DNA of 16,581 nucleotides from Burkholderiales bacterium UBA6064 (lineage in GTDB: Bacteria > Pseudomonadota > Gammaproteobacteria > Burkholderiales > Burkholderiaceae_B), in assembly GCA_002428895.1 (NCBI GenBank), contig DIYC01000137.1:33020-49600 (forward strand), given 5' to 3'. This document shows, in pieces, positions 8,058 to 15,588 of this stretch; positions within the stretch are counted from its first letter, which is position 1; the number at the start of each line of letters is the position of its first letter. The notes under the pieces are model-generated. The model worked only from the letters and a program-made list of their open reading frames with translations. It searched no databases and was not told the DNA's origin. The position numbers were made by a program, and so were the translations under genes.

Positions 8058-8059
8058 GT

Positions 8060-9214
8060 TTACTCTACGTTATCGTAATTAAGTTTGGTCAAATTACCTT
8101 TGTCGTCTCTAATTAAATTGCCAGAATCATCTCGCTTAAATATTTTTTTATTGGTAAATTTGTCACACACCTTTATAAACTGGTCTAATGTCATATCTAT
8201 CCCTTTTAAGGTATCAACGAGTGGTTTACCAAGATATTCCCAAGGAAACTGCCCATCAAGGCGCTTAACGATATTAAGTGCTACTTCTCGCGTTAGCCGA
8301 CCTCGCCGAATGTGTAAACAAGCATGATCAGTTGCTCGCCCAAAACCAAATTTTAAAAATTTAAAATATTCATGAATTGCAACTTGGTGATTATCAAGAT
8401 TTTCATAATTCACCATTGAACCCAAAGTGGGGTGCGGGGGCACTTCAAAACCATAAGCTTGCGCCACTAATGTATTTGCTAATCCATCCCACGGTATGTA
8501 ATGGCCCAAAAATAAACCAGTAACGCCAACACGCTTTAACTCCTCATCAGACGGATAAAAATACGGAATTAAATCTTTCTCTCTTAACCCCTCGTATCCA
8601 ATAAGGTCGGAAACGCGAAGCCCTAATAATCCGCCAAATTCTTCTAACCATGATCGATTAAGTTCATTATTCTCGGATGCAGAGGCAGGGCCGCCATACT
8701 CGTTCTGAGAGTTCTCGCCCCAAATAATGAGTGGTACATTAAATTGAACTGCAGCACGGACGGGAATAGTAAAAATTCCAACGTGCTCTGGCCAAGAAAT
8801 GTCCCCAACTTGAGTTAGACCGATACGATTTAATTTTGCACGCACTACTGGATTAGGTGAAATTTCTACGTAATCCACGCCCAATTTCTTAATATTTTCT
8901 ATATTTCTACGACCAATATCGGATAAATCACACGTGCTCGACGTTACACATAAAGGGTTAAGCCCCAAGCTCAACATCGCAACAACTTGGTATGTGCTAT
9001 CTTTACCGCCACTTACTGGCACAATACAGTCCCAATTCAAACCACTCTTACTTTGATATTTCTCCAAAATACGAACTAATTCTAGCTTTCTAGCTGCCCA
9101 ATCAACCGCAGACCTTTTCTCATAACTGCGGCAAGCATTACAAACCCCAGCTTGATCTAACAACAAATCAGGTTTAGTTGAAGGCATTACACATTTTTTA
9201 CAGTAAGTTAACAT
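8060..9214 (-). CDS. pseA: N-acetyl sugar amidotransferase (PseA/WbpG type)
   Basis: This is an adenylating PP-loop enzyme that converts an amide on a sugar to an amidine using ammonia and ATP. The 384-residue product has an N-terminal zinc-type cluster, Cys5-x2-Cys8 and Cys25-x2-Cys28 (YCKKCVMPST, GVCNACRSYE), then the ATP-binding motif VSGGKDST at 67-74. Further along come SSTCDLSDIGRRN, WGENSQNEYGG and HACLHIRRGRLTREVA, typical of the WbpG/PseA family. The C-terminus is charged and holds two near copies of DDxGNL. ATG 9214 follows an AGGG site that overlaps the pseF stop. With pseF just upstream, the likely substrate is CMP-pseudaminic acid, as for PseA of Campylobacter, which makes the 7-acetamidino form. 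Unlike Campylobacter PseA, it is paired with HisH and HisF, as in P. aeruginosa WbpG. The acceptor nitrogen here is uncertain because C7 is probably formylated. Confidence 0.84.
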   Translation of the reverse strand: MLTYCKKCVMPSTKPDLLLDQAGVCNACRSYEKRSAVDWAARKLELVRILEKYQSKSGLNWDCIVPVSGGKDSTYQVVAMLSLGLNPLCVTSSTCDLSDIGRRNIENIKKLGVDYVEISPNPVVRAKLNRIGLTQVGDISWPEHVGIFTIPVRAAVQFNVPLIIWGENSQNEYGGPASASENNELNRSWLEEFGGLLGLRVSDLIGYEGLREKDLIPYFYPSDEELKRVGVTGLFLGHYIPWDGLANTLVAQAYGFEVPPHPTLGSMVNYENLDNHQVAIHEYFKFLKFGFGRATDHACLHIRRGRLTREVALNIVKRLDGQFPWEYLGKPLVDTLKGIDMTLDQFIKVCDKFTNKKIFKRDDSGNLIRDDKGNLTKLNYDNVE

Positions 9215-9225
9215 TTTAATTGACC

Positions 9226-9921
9226 CTAAACTTTTTCATTATTTATAAATTTAAAAACTGTTTCTGCAAATAACCAATCTTCTTCAGTGTCAATATCAAT
9301 TGCACGAATACGCGGAAAAATCACACCCAGCGCATTTGAATGTATCCGATTATTTTCAAACCATGCTTTTCGTTTACCCCAGTAAAATTGCCCTACATCA
9401 TAATACGCAACTGGTATATCTTGTGTGCGCACAAGCTCATCATGGTTAAACATGGGACTTAAGCAATTTTGGATATTATTACCTATTAGCGCACGAATAG
9501 GTGAAGCAGGAAACTCAGCAATAGCCATTGTGTAATCGACAATTGTTGATTTTAATAACTCATAACCTTGAATTAAGTCTTGAAATGTTAAAAACGGAGT
9601 GCATGGGTAAATACAGCATACTTCATTAATTTGCCATCCGAGTTTTTCACATTCAGAAATAGCATGTGCAATAACGGGCACGGTGGGCGTAAAATCATCC
9701 GCTAAATTTTCAGGCCTAAAAAAAGGAACGGCTGCGCCATGCGAGCTTGCAAGTGAAGCGATCTGTTGACATTCCGTTGAAACGACAACTTGATCAAATA
9801 AACCTGAAAGATTGGCGGTTTTAATTGCTCGCACCAACATGGGTACCCCAAAAAAATCACGAATATTTTTCTTAGATATTCGCTTACTTCCGCCACGTGC
9901 TGGAATTATCGCAATTCGCAA
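9226..9921 (-). CDS. pseF: Pseudaminic acid cytidylyltransferase
   Basis: PseF activates pseudaminic acid with CTP to CMP-pseudaminic acid. The 231-residue product has the cytidylyltransferase signature IIPARGGSKRISKKNI (5-20), the PseF-like block AYYDVGQFYWGK (172-183) and the C-terminal DIDTEEDWLFAE (209-220) that binds metal in the NeuA family. The start is an unusual TTG at 9921, one base after the pseC stop. It is supported by a GGGAG site 6 bases upstream and by MRIAIIPARGG, the normal start of the family. The next in-frame starts would cut into the CTP-binding loop. Sampled GC is about 35%, the lowest in the window and well below pseC and pseB next to it, which suggests that this gene came from a different source or an older exchange. 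Confidence 0.92.
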   Translation of the reverse strand: MRIAIIPARGGSKRISKKNIRDFFGVPMLVRAIKTANLSGLFDQVVVSTECQQIASLASSHGAAVPFFRPENLADDFTPTVPVIAHAISECEKLGWQINEVCCIYPCTPFLTFQDLIQGYELLKSTIVDYTMAIAEFPASPIRALIGNNIQNCLSPMFNHDELVRTQDIPVAYYDVGQFYWGKRKAWFENNRIHSNALGVIFPRIRAIDIDTEEDWLFAETVFKFINNEKV

Positions 9922-9922
9922 T

Positions 9923-11083
9923 TTAATCTCCCAACACCTTCTCTAAAACAGCCACCACCTGATTTTGTTGTTCAATGGTCATGGTTTGAAACAACGGGAT
10001 ACTGATGGCTTCTTCGTAATAACGCATTGCATTGGGAAATGAATCGGCTAAAAAACCCATGTGTTGATAATAAGGCTGTGTATGCACAGGAATGTAATGC
10101 ACATTCACCCCAATGCCTTGTTCACGCAGTGCATTAAAAACGGCTAAATGCGAGTGTTTAATTTGATTCAGTTTTAAACGAATCACATACAAATGCCGAC
10201 TGGAATAACCATCAGGTAACTGCCACGGCAAAGTGACAGGCAAACTCTGAAGTAACTGATCATATCGCGTAGCAAACTGATTACGTGTTTCGACATAAGC
10301 ATTTAAACGCTCTAATTGCGACAACCCCAATGCGGCTTGCAATTCAGTCATTCGATAATTAAAACCCAACTCAAGTTGCTGATAATACCAAGGGCCATGG
10401 GTTGTATGGGTCATTTCACTGTCGTCACGTGTAATGCCATGGCTACGCAATAGGCTCATTGTTTTGGCGAGCTGCGCCTGGTTGGTTAGCGCAACACCCC
10501 CTTCGGCGGTCGTAATAATTTTAACGGGGTGAAAACTAAACACGGTGATGTCGCTCAACTGGCCTGAACCAACTGGTTGTCCCATGTACTGTGCACCCAC
10601 CGCATGCGATGCATCTTCAATCACTTTAAAGCCATAACGCTGTGCAAGCTTAGAAATAGCCAACAGGTCACACGGTTGCCCACACAAATGCACAGCAACA
10701 ACGACTTTGGGTAAACACCCCGTTTGCTCAGCATGAATTAACTTTTTTTCAAGCGCAACAGGACAAAGGTTATAGGTACGCGCATCAATGTCTACAAAAT
10801 CAACCTGAGCGCCACAATACAACCCACAGTTTGCAGAGGCCACGAAGGTAATTGGACTTGTCCACAACCAATCACCTGGCCCCAAACCCAAAGCCAGGCA
10901 GGCCAAATGCAAAGCCGATGTTGCACTGTTCATCGCCACGGCATGCTTGGCACCAGCATACTTGGCCAATGCCGATTCAAACAAGGGCACACAAGGACCT
11001 TGGGTTAAATAGTCAGAACATAATGCCGCAACAACTGCTTCAATGTCGGCTTGAGTGATGTCTTGGCGACCGTAAGGAATCAT
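9923..11083 (-). CDS. pseC: UDP-4-amino-4,6-dideoxy-N-acetyl-beta-L-altrosamine transaminase
   Basis: PseC is a PLP aminotransferase of the DegT/DnrJ/EryC1 fold that puts an amino group on C4 of the PseB product, with glutamate as donor. The 386-residue product begins MIPYGRQDI, the usual PseC start. Visible landmarks are YLTQGPCVPLFE, MNSATSALHLA, the PLP-contacting Asp in VIEDASHAVGA and the Schiff-base lysine in SFHPVKIITTAEGG (Lys188 from this start). The later GFNYRMTELQAALGLSQLERL is the standard substrate-side block. ATG 11083 was chosen over TTG 11086, which only adds one residue. It starts 4 bases after the pseB stop. The neighbouring pseB, pseF, pseG and pseI make PseC far more likely than another DegT aminotransferase. 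Confidence 0.94.
   Translation of the reverse strand: MIPYGRQDITQADIEAVVAALCSDYLTQGPCVPLFESALAKYAGAKHAVAMNSATSALHLACLALGLGPGDWLWTSPITFVASANCGLYCGAQVDFVDIDARTYNLCPVALEKKLIHAEQTGCLPKVVVAVHLCGQPCDLLAISKLAQRYGFKVIEDASHAVGAQYMGQPVGSGQLSDITVFSFHPVKIITTAEGGVALTNQAQLAKTMSLLRSHGITRDDSEMTHTTHGPWYYQQLELGFNYRMTELQAALGLSQLERLNAYVETRNQFATRYDQLLQSLPVTLPWQLPDGYSSRHLYVIRLKLNQIKHSHLAVFNALREQGIGVNVHYIPVHTQPYYQHMGFLADSFPNAMRYYEEAISIPLFQTMTIEQQNQVVAVLEKVLGD
9928..9932 (-). promoter_or_regulatory. Strong ribosome binding site for the TTG start of pseF (GGGAG)
   Basis: GGGAG lies 6 bases before TTG 9921, inside the last codons of pseC. It supports the rare start codon and probably makes up for its weak initiation. 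Confidence 0.65.
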
Positions 11084-11087
11084 CAAC

Positions 11088-12086
11088 TTAGATTTGCCCT
11101 ATCTTCGATTGGTTTTTAGTAATCCAGTGTTTTAAGGTTTCGACACGCATCCAATCGGGGTTGTTGTCCGAGCTGTACACAAAACCATCACTCACCGGTT
11201 TGCCCCCATTGATACGAATGGGGTCGCTACTCCAATTGTGAATGGCCGGCAGAATTTTAAAATAATCTTCATATTCATACGTATGCAATGCATCTTCTGC
11301 ACCAATCATTTGCTCGTGCAGCTTTTCACCAGGCCGAATTCCGATTGTTTTTAATTCAGCCTCTGGGGCAACCGCGCGGGCAATGTCGGTGACGCACATA
11401 GAAGGTATTTTTTTAACGTAAATTTCACCGCCTGCCATTTCATCAAATGCACGCCACACCAATTCAACGCCCTCTTCAAGCGTAATCATAAAACGCGTCA
11501 TTCGCGGATCGGTGATTGTTAAAACACCCGTTTTAGCTTGTTGCATAAAAAAAGGAATTACCGACCCACGCGAACCCATAACATTGCCATAACGCACCAC
11601 GGCAAAACGCGTATCTTGCGGGCCGCTGTACGAATTGCCTGAAATAAATAATTTATCGGAAACCAGCTTGGTTGCGCCATACAAATTGGCAGGGTTACTT
11701 GCTTTGTCAGTCGACAAAGCAACCACACGTTTTACCCCTTTATCAATACAGGCATCGACTAAATTCATGGCACCATGAATATTCGTTTTTACACATTCAA
11801 AGGGGTTGTATTCAGCGGTAGGCACAATTTTGGTGGCAGCGGCATGTACTACAAAATCGATGCCGTTGAGCGCACGCGACAATCGTTCTTTATCGCGCAC
11901 ATCTCCAATAAAAAACCGAACACGCTCATCATCACCATACAGTTTGGCCATTTCCCATTGTTTCATCTCGTCACGAGAATAAATCACCAATCGACGTGGG
12001 TTGTATTTTTCCAGCGTCAGTGGTACAAAAGTGTGACCAAAAGACCCTGTGCCGCCGGTGATTAGTATGGATGAGTGTTTAAGCAT
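11088..12086 (-). CDS. pseB: UDP-N-acetylglucosamine 4,6-dehydratase (inverting)
   Basis: PseB carries out the first step of pseudaminic acid synthesis, making UDP-2-acetamido-2,6-dideoxy-beta-L-arabino-hexos-4-ulose from UDP-GlcNAc. The 332-residue short-chain dehydrogenase has the nucleotide motif ITGGTGSFG (9-17), YSRDEMKQWEM (36-46, typical of the PseB/FlaA1 group), HAAATKIVP (81-89) and the catalytic YGATK (136-140). Further typical segments are STDKASNPANLYG and RYGNVMGSRGSVIPFF. The length matches the family (about 330). The gene starts directly after the transketolase stop with no gap. FlaA1 and WbjB-like relatives share these motifs, but the adjacent pseC settles the assignment. Confidence 0.95.
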   Translation of the reverse strand: MLKHSSILITGGTGSFGHTFVPLTLEKYNPRRLVIYSRDEMKQWEMAKLYGDDERVRFFIGDVRDKERLSRALNGIDFVVHAAATKIVPTAEYNPFECVKTNIHGAMNLVDACIDKGVKRVVALSTDKASNPANLYGATKLVSDKLFISGNSYSGPQDTRFAVVRYGNVMGSRGSVIPFFMQQAKTGVLTITDPRMTRFMITLEEGVELVWRAFDEMAGGEIYVKKIPSMCVTDIARAVAPEAELKTIGIRPGEKLHEQMIGAEDALHTYEYEDYFKILPAIHNWSSDPIRINGGKPVSDGFVYSSDNNPDWMRVETLKHWITKNQSKIGQI

Positions 12087-14030
12087 TTAGTTTGAATCCA
12101 ACGAAGTGACGAATTGATACACGCTTTCTGCCGATAAACCATGTGCAGACAATACCTCATCATTTGTTCCGTGATGGGGTACTTGATTACCAACGCTTAA
12201 ACGATGCAATTTAAAATTCGCCAAACCCAGTGCTGTTATTTCAGCGGCTAAACGATCGCCTTGTCCACCAATTGTAAAGTGATTATCCATCGAAATCACA
12301 TGACGTACATCCTGAGTGGCTTGCTTCAACCACATCGCATTCACTTCATTTAACCAGGGTAAATTAATGACTCGAATGTGAAGCCCGGCACTTTCTTGTA
12401 ACCGCTTTGCAGCCACACAAGCCAGTGACAGCATGACTGGCCCATAGGCGATGATCGCAATATCGCGACCCTCTTGAAGGGTAATGCCAACCCCTTTTTT
12501 TAACTGGTACGTTTTTGGCAATTCAAAAGGAATCAGGGTTGGCAAACTGACTAAACGAATGTAGGTGCTTTGTTGGTTCTGATTTAAAGCCCAGTCTAGC
12601 ACCAGCGGCACTTCGGCTTCACAAGACGGCTCTAGCAACGTAAGCCCAGGCACAGCAGACAAAGTCGACAAATCGCGCACCGCTTGGTGCGAATGCCCAG
12701 GCCCGCCAGGCACAACCCCTGCCAATGAACCGACATAGACAATTTTTGTTTGCTCGGTCGCATTGGTATAAATTTGCTCGTTGGGCCTTGCCGACAAAAA
12801 ACATGAAAAGGAATGCACAACGGGTAAAAGACCTCGTAGAGCCATGCCACCCGCCTGCGACACCATGTCTTGTTCTGCAATACCACATTCAACAAACCGA
12901 TCAGGAAAAGCATGTTGAAAAGGGATAAGCCCTGTATCTAAAATTAAATCGGCATCAAATGCCACAATGTTTTTATTTTGCGTGGCTTGTTCAATCAAGG
13001 CTTTTGAATAGGCTGCAATTAAACGTTGCTGGCCGCTCATTTGAACGGTTTGTGGACGAACCACTTCTTCAAGGGCGGGCACTTGTTGGTTGAATGCATT
13101 AAATTGTGCATTAACACTTTCAATTAACTCTTGAACGGCCTTGGTATACGCTTCTTCTGAAGGGGCACCACTATGAAACTTGTACAGTTCAACATCCGAA
13201 TCAATCGAAGTATGCTCCATCAATGAAACACCCTTGCCCTTGATGGTATCGGCAATAATAATTTTTGGCTTGTCCGTAATTTGCTTGGCAGCGGCAAGTG
13301 TTTGTGCAAACTGTTGCATCTGATTCCCGTTACAACGGCTCACATGCCAACCAAACGCTTTCAATTTACCCTCCAAGTCACCCAAACTACTTACCTTATC
13401 AACCAAGGTGTCCGACTGTAATTTATTGTGATCTACAATCACAATCAGTTCGTGCAATTGATGATTTGCCGCTGAAATCAGTGATTCCCAAAATTGACCT
13501 TCTTGCAATTCACCGTCACCGGTAAGCACATACACCTGAACAGGTTGTTTGTTTAAACGATTGGCCAGCACCATTCCTTTGGCTTTTGAAACCCCCATAC
13601 CCAAAGAACCTGTATTGGCAATAATGCCTGGTGTTCTTACATCGGGGTGCCCAGGCAAACCGTCTTGCCGACGCAAGCGATGCAATAAATTAAAATCAAG
13701 CTGACCCATACCGACTAAGGTGCTGTAAAGCGCAGGCGCATCATGCCCTTTTGAAGAAAAAAACAAATTGCGTTCTGATTCTTTCGCAGAGCCAGTGAGA
13801 TCCAGTTCATTCAGATGTAACCAAGCCATCATGTCCATGCTGCTGAAACTACTACCAATGTGACCAGAACCAGCTCTTGCGATCATATACAAGGTGTTAA
13901 TACGCGACAAAGAAGCAAATAATTCTGCTTTTTTAATCGGTTGAATGGACAATTTCCGAACACGCTCAAATTCTTTCAGTGGCACATAAAACAATTTACC
14001 ACTGACTTCAATACCGACTTGATCACCCAT
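12087..14030 (-). CDS. Transketolase-like enzyme, full length, in a sugar-nucleotide locus
   Basis: This is a thiamine-diphosphate enzyme that would transfer a two-carbon ketol unit between a ketose and an aldose. In the 647-residue product the first 35 or so residues are an extension without a recognised domain. The N-terminal TPP domain follows, with SGHIGSSFSS (55-64, His58), FSSKGHDAPALYS (91-103), and TGDGELQEGQFWE (170-182) leading to Asn202, the GDG-to-N metal site. The pyrimidine-binding domain starts near 335, with VECGIAEQDM (380-389) holding the catalytic Glu386 and PGGPGHSHQAVRDL (441-454). A C-terminal domain begins near 515. In many glycan loci this enzyme is split into two genes; here it is one. 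AAGGAG lies 6 bases before ATG 14030, and the gene overlaps the cytidylyltransferase by 8 bases, which suggests a shared pathway. A housekeeping pentose-phosphate role is unlikely in this setting; the true substrate is unknown. Confidence 0.88.
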   Translation of the reverse strand: MGDQVGIEVSGKLFYVPLKEFERVRKLSIQPIKKAELFASLSRINTLYMIARAGSGHIGSSFSSMDMMAWLHLNELDLTGSAKESERNLFFSSKGHDAPALYSTLVGMGQLDFNLLHRLRRQDGLPGHPDVRTPGIIANTGSLGMGVSKAKGMVLANRLNKQPVQVYVLTGDGELQEGQFWESLISAANHQLHELIVIVDHNKLQSDTLVDKVSSLGDLEGKLKAFGWHVSRCNGNQMQQFAQTLAAAKQITDKPKIIIADTIKGKGVSLMEHTSIDSDVELYKFHSGAPSEEAYTKAVQELIESVNAQFNAFNQQVPALEEVVRPQTVQMSGQQRLIAAYSKALIEQATQNKNIVAFDADLILDTGLIPFQHAFPDRFVECGIAEQDMVSQAGGMALRGLLPVVHSFSCFLSARPNEQIYTNATEQTKIVYVGSLAGVVPGGPGHSHQAVRDLSTLSAVPGLTLLEPSCEAEVPLVLDWALNQNQQSTYIRLVSLPTLIPFELPKTYQLKKGVGITLQEGRDIAIIAYGPVMLSLACVAAKRLQESAGLHIRVINLPWLNEVNAMWLKQATQDVRHVISMDNHFTIGGQGDRLAAEITALGLANFKLHRLSVGNQVPHHGTNDEVLSAHGLSAESVYQFVTSLDSN

Positions 14031-14799
14031 TAAATACTCCTTGCCTTTTTAATTTTTTATCTTGAAAGGGCCTTAGTTCGATGTGCGTAATCTGCGCCTT
14101 GCCAGCATTGATATAATGCTCGGCCAACACAAGGTCTTCGGGGTCATTGATGTCAAAACCTTCAAAACCCTCGCTGACAAAGGGCAACACCAATTCGCCT
14201 GCGATTGTGTTTGCTGTTAAAGGCAAATAAGACCAAGCAAACTCTAAACTTGCGTTCTGCACATAAATTTCTGGCAGCGCTGCATACTGGCTGCTGTGCC
14301 AAGGTGTGCCTTCATTTAAAAAAGGCATCACCGGAAACATGCTATCGCCCCGTAGAACCCACATTTTGCCGGGATGTTGTTTACATTTTTCGACAGCACG
14401 CAGTGAATGGGCATTTGCACTTTTACTAAAAATATTCCAAGCACGGCAAATGGTATCGGGTAAACGAAAAGGGCTTGTGGGTCTTAAAATACTAAATACA
14501 TCAAATTCTCGACCTTGCGCACTCAACGCAGTCAGCAACCATTTAATCCAATCAATATCGGGCGACTTGTCTCCAGATATTTCTGGTCGACGTAAAAAAG
14601 GCACTTCAGCACCATAGTAATGCGCAATTTCCGCATACTGCTCGCAATCGGTTGCACAGATAACGGCATCAAACACTCCACTTTGCAAAGCAGCTTGAAT
14701 GCTGTAGGCCAACATAGGATGACCCGCCAAAGGAAAGATATTTTTGTGTTCAATTCGTTTTGATCCAGATCTTGCTGGAATGAAGGCTACTTTTTTCAC
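14023..14799 (-). CDS. Acylneuraminate cytidylyltransferase family protein, second CMP-sugar synthetase
   Basis: This 258-residue enzyme is expected to make a CMP-activated sugar from CTP. The CTP-binding signature is FIPARSGSKRIEHKNI (6-21). Then come ILRPTSPFR (104-112), SLRAVEKCKQHPGKMWVLRG (132-151), WHSSQYAALPEIYVQNASLE (167-186) and the acidic C-terminal GFDINDPEDLVLAE (214-227). It differs clearly from PseF in this window and lacks its AYYDVGQFYW block, so it is not a simple duplicate. The block around PGKMW and YVQNASLE is, as I recall it, shared by a NeuA-like subfamily without an assigned substrate. It starts at GTG 14799 with a weak ribosome site, 15 bases after the methyltransferase stop, and overlaps the transketolase by 8 bases. 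It may activate the product of the transketolase module, or a legionaminic-type acid if LegF is absent elsewhere. Confidence 0.84.
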   Translation of the reverse strand: MKKVAFIPARSGSKRIEHKNIFPLAGHPMLAYSIQAALQSGVFDAVICATDCEQYAEIAHYYGAEVPFLRRPEISGDKSPDIDWIKWLLTALSAQGREFDVFSILRPTSPFRLPDTICRAWNIFSKSANAHSLRAVEKCKQHPGKMWVLRGDSMFPVMPFLNEGTPWHSSQYAALPEIYVQNASLEFAWSYLPLTANTIAGELVLPFVSEGFEGFDINDPEDLVLAEHYINAGKAQITHIELRPFQDKKLKRQGVFNG

Positions 14800-14814
14800 G
14801 CGATGACCAACAAA

Positions 14815-15576
14815 TTAAATCCGTTTAAAAGTATAATTTCGCGCGGCTGCACCTTTGTTTTGCCGACGAATACCACTGTGATTGGGCACCTGATCAAATG
14901 AATGATCGACCACCAAACCCAGATTAAGCAACCGCGACTGCCAATAAGTAAACTCTTTGTTGTTGTTAAATTCAATTAACATCGATTGCAGCGTGTTGTT
15001 TGACAAGGTTTGAAGCATGCCGTTTAGAATGTCTGTTTCATGGCCATCCACATCAATCTTGATAAAGCTTGGCACCGGAAAGCCATTGTCTTGAATTAAA
15101 GAATCTAAGGAACAACTGAGAATCTTTTCTTCTCTAAGACTTTCATAGGCTTGACCCAATTCATTCACGGGCTGCCTAATTTGCGCCCCTGAATTACCCA
15201 CACGTAAATCACTTAAAAACAAAGAAACCAACCCGTTTTTTTCGGCCAATGCCAAATTAAACGGGTACACATTTTTATAATCGTTGGCCCAAATATTTTT
15301 TTGCAACGCATTAAAATTATTTGAAACCGGCTCGAATGCATACACAGAAAGCGATTGCAATTGGTGCGCAGCGTACAACGTATAAATGCCAATATTGGCA
15401 CCGATGTCAAAAAACACAGACTTACCTGCCCCTGTGTTTTGGCTTTTTTTCACACAATCATCTATCCAAGCAATGGTTTCGGGTTCTTTTTCAAAAATAG
15501 ATTCTACACGATACTTTTCTAAGTCACCCGCAACCTCGAAACACAGTTGATTGTCGAATACACACATTTGGCTCAT
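14815..15576 (-). CDS. FkbM family methyltransferase
   Basis: This is a 253-residue S-adenosylmethionine-dependent methyltransferase, probably an O-methyltransferase acting on a sugar hydroxyl. Motif I is SVFFDIGANIGIYTLYAA (53-70), followed by AFEPVSNNFNALQKNI (80-95) and the FkbM hallmark SFIKIDVDGHETDILNGM (170-187). The ending, RNYTFKRI, is typical of the family. ATG 15576 follows AAGGGA by 5 bases, and that site begins next to the aldehyde dehydrogenase stop 12 bases upstream. No signal peptide or membrane span is visible, so it acts in the cytoplasm. FkbM proteins are common in O-antigen and capsule loci. The acceptor cannot be read from the sequence, though the neighbouring cytidylyltransferase and transketolase suggest the same sugar. 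Confidence 0.88.
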   Translation of the reverse strand: MSQMCVFDNQLCFEVAGDLEKYRVESIFEKEPETIAWIDDCVKKSQNTGAGKSVFFDIGANIGIYTLYAAHQLQSLSVYAFEPVSNNFNALQKNIWANDYKNVYPFNLALAEKNGLVSLFLSDLRVGNSGAQIRQPVNELGQAYESLREEKILSCSLDSLIQDNGFPVPSFIKIDVDGHETDILNGMLQTLSNNTLQSMLIEFNNNKEFTYWQSRLLNLGLVVDHSFDQVPNHSGIRRQNKGAAARNYTFKRI

Positions 15577-15588
15577 TTGCGTCCCTTT

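Noticed and set aside
8041..8160. AT-rich stretch as an internal promoter
   Set aside because: It is coding sequence of the amidotransferase end; no convincing -35/-10 pair could be picked apart from the general AT bias.
12619..12928. Several overlapping frames of 67-93 codons on both strands
   Set aside because: They lie inside the transketolase gene at a GC-rich stretch and have low-complexity translations.
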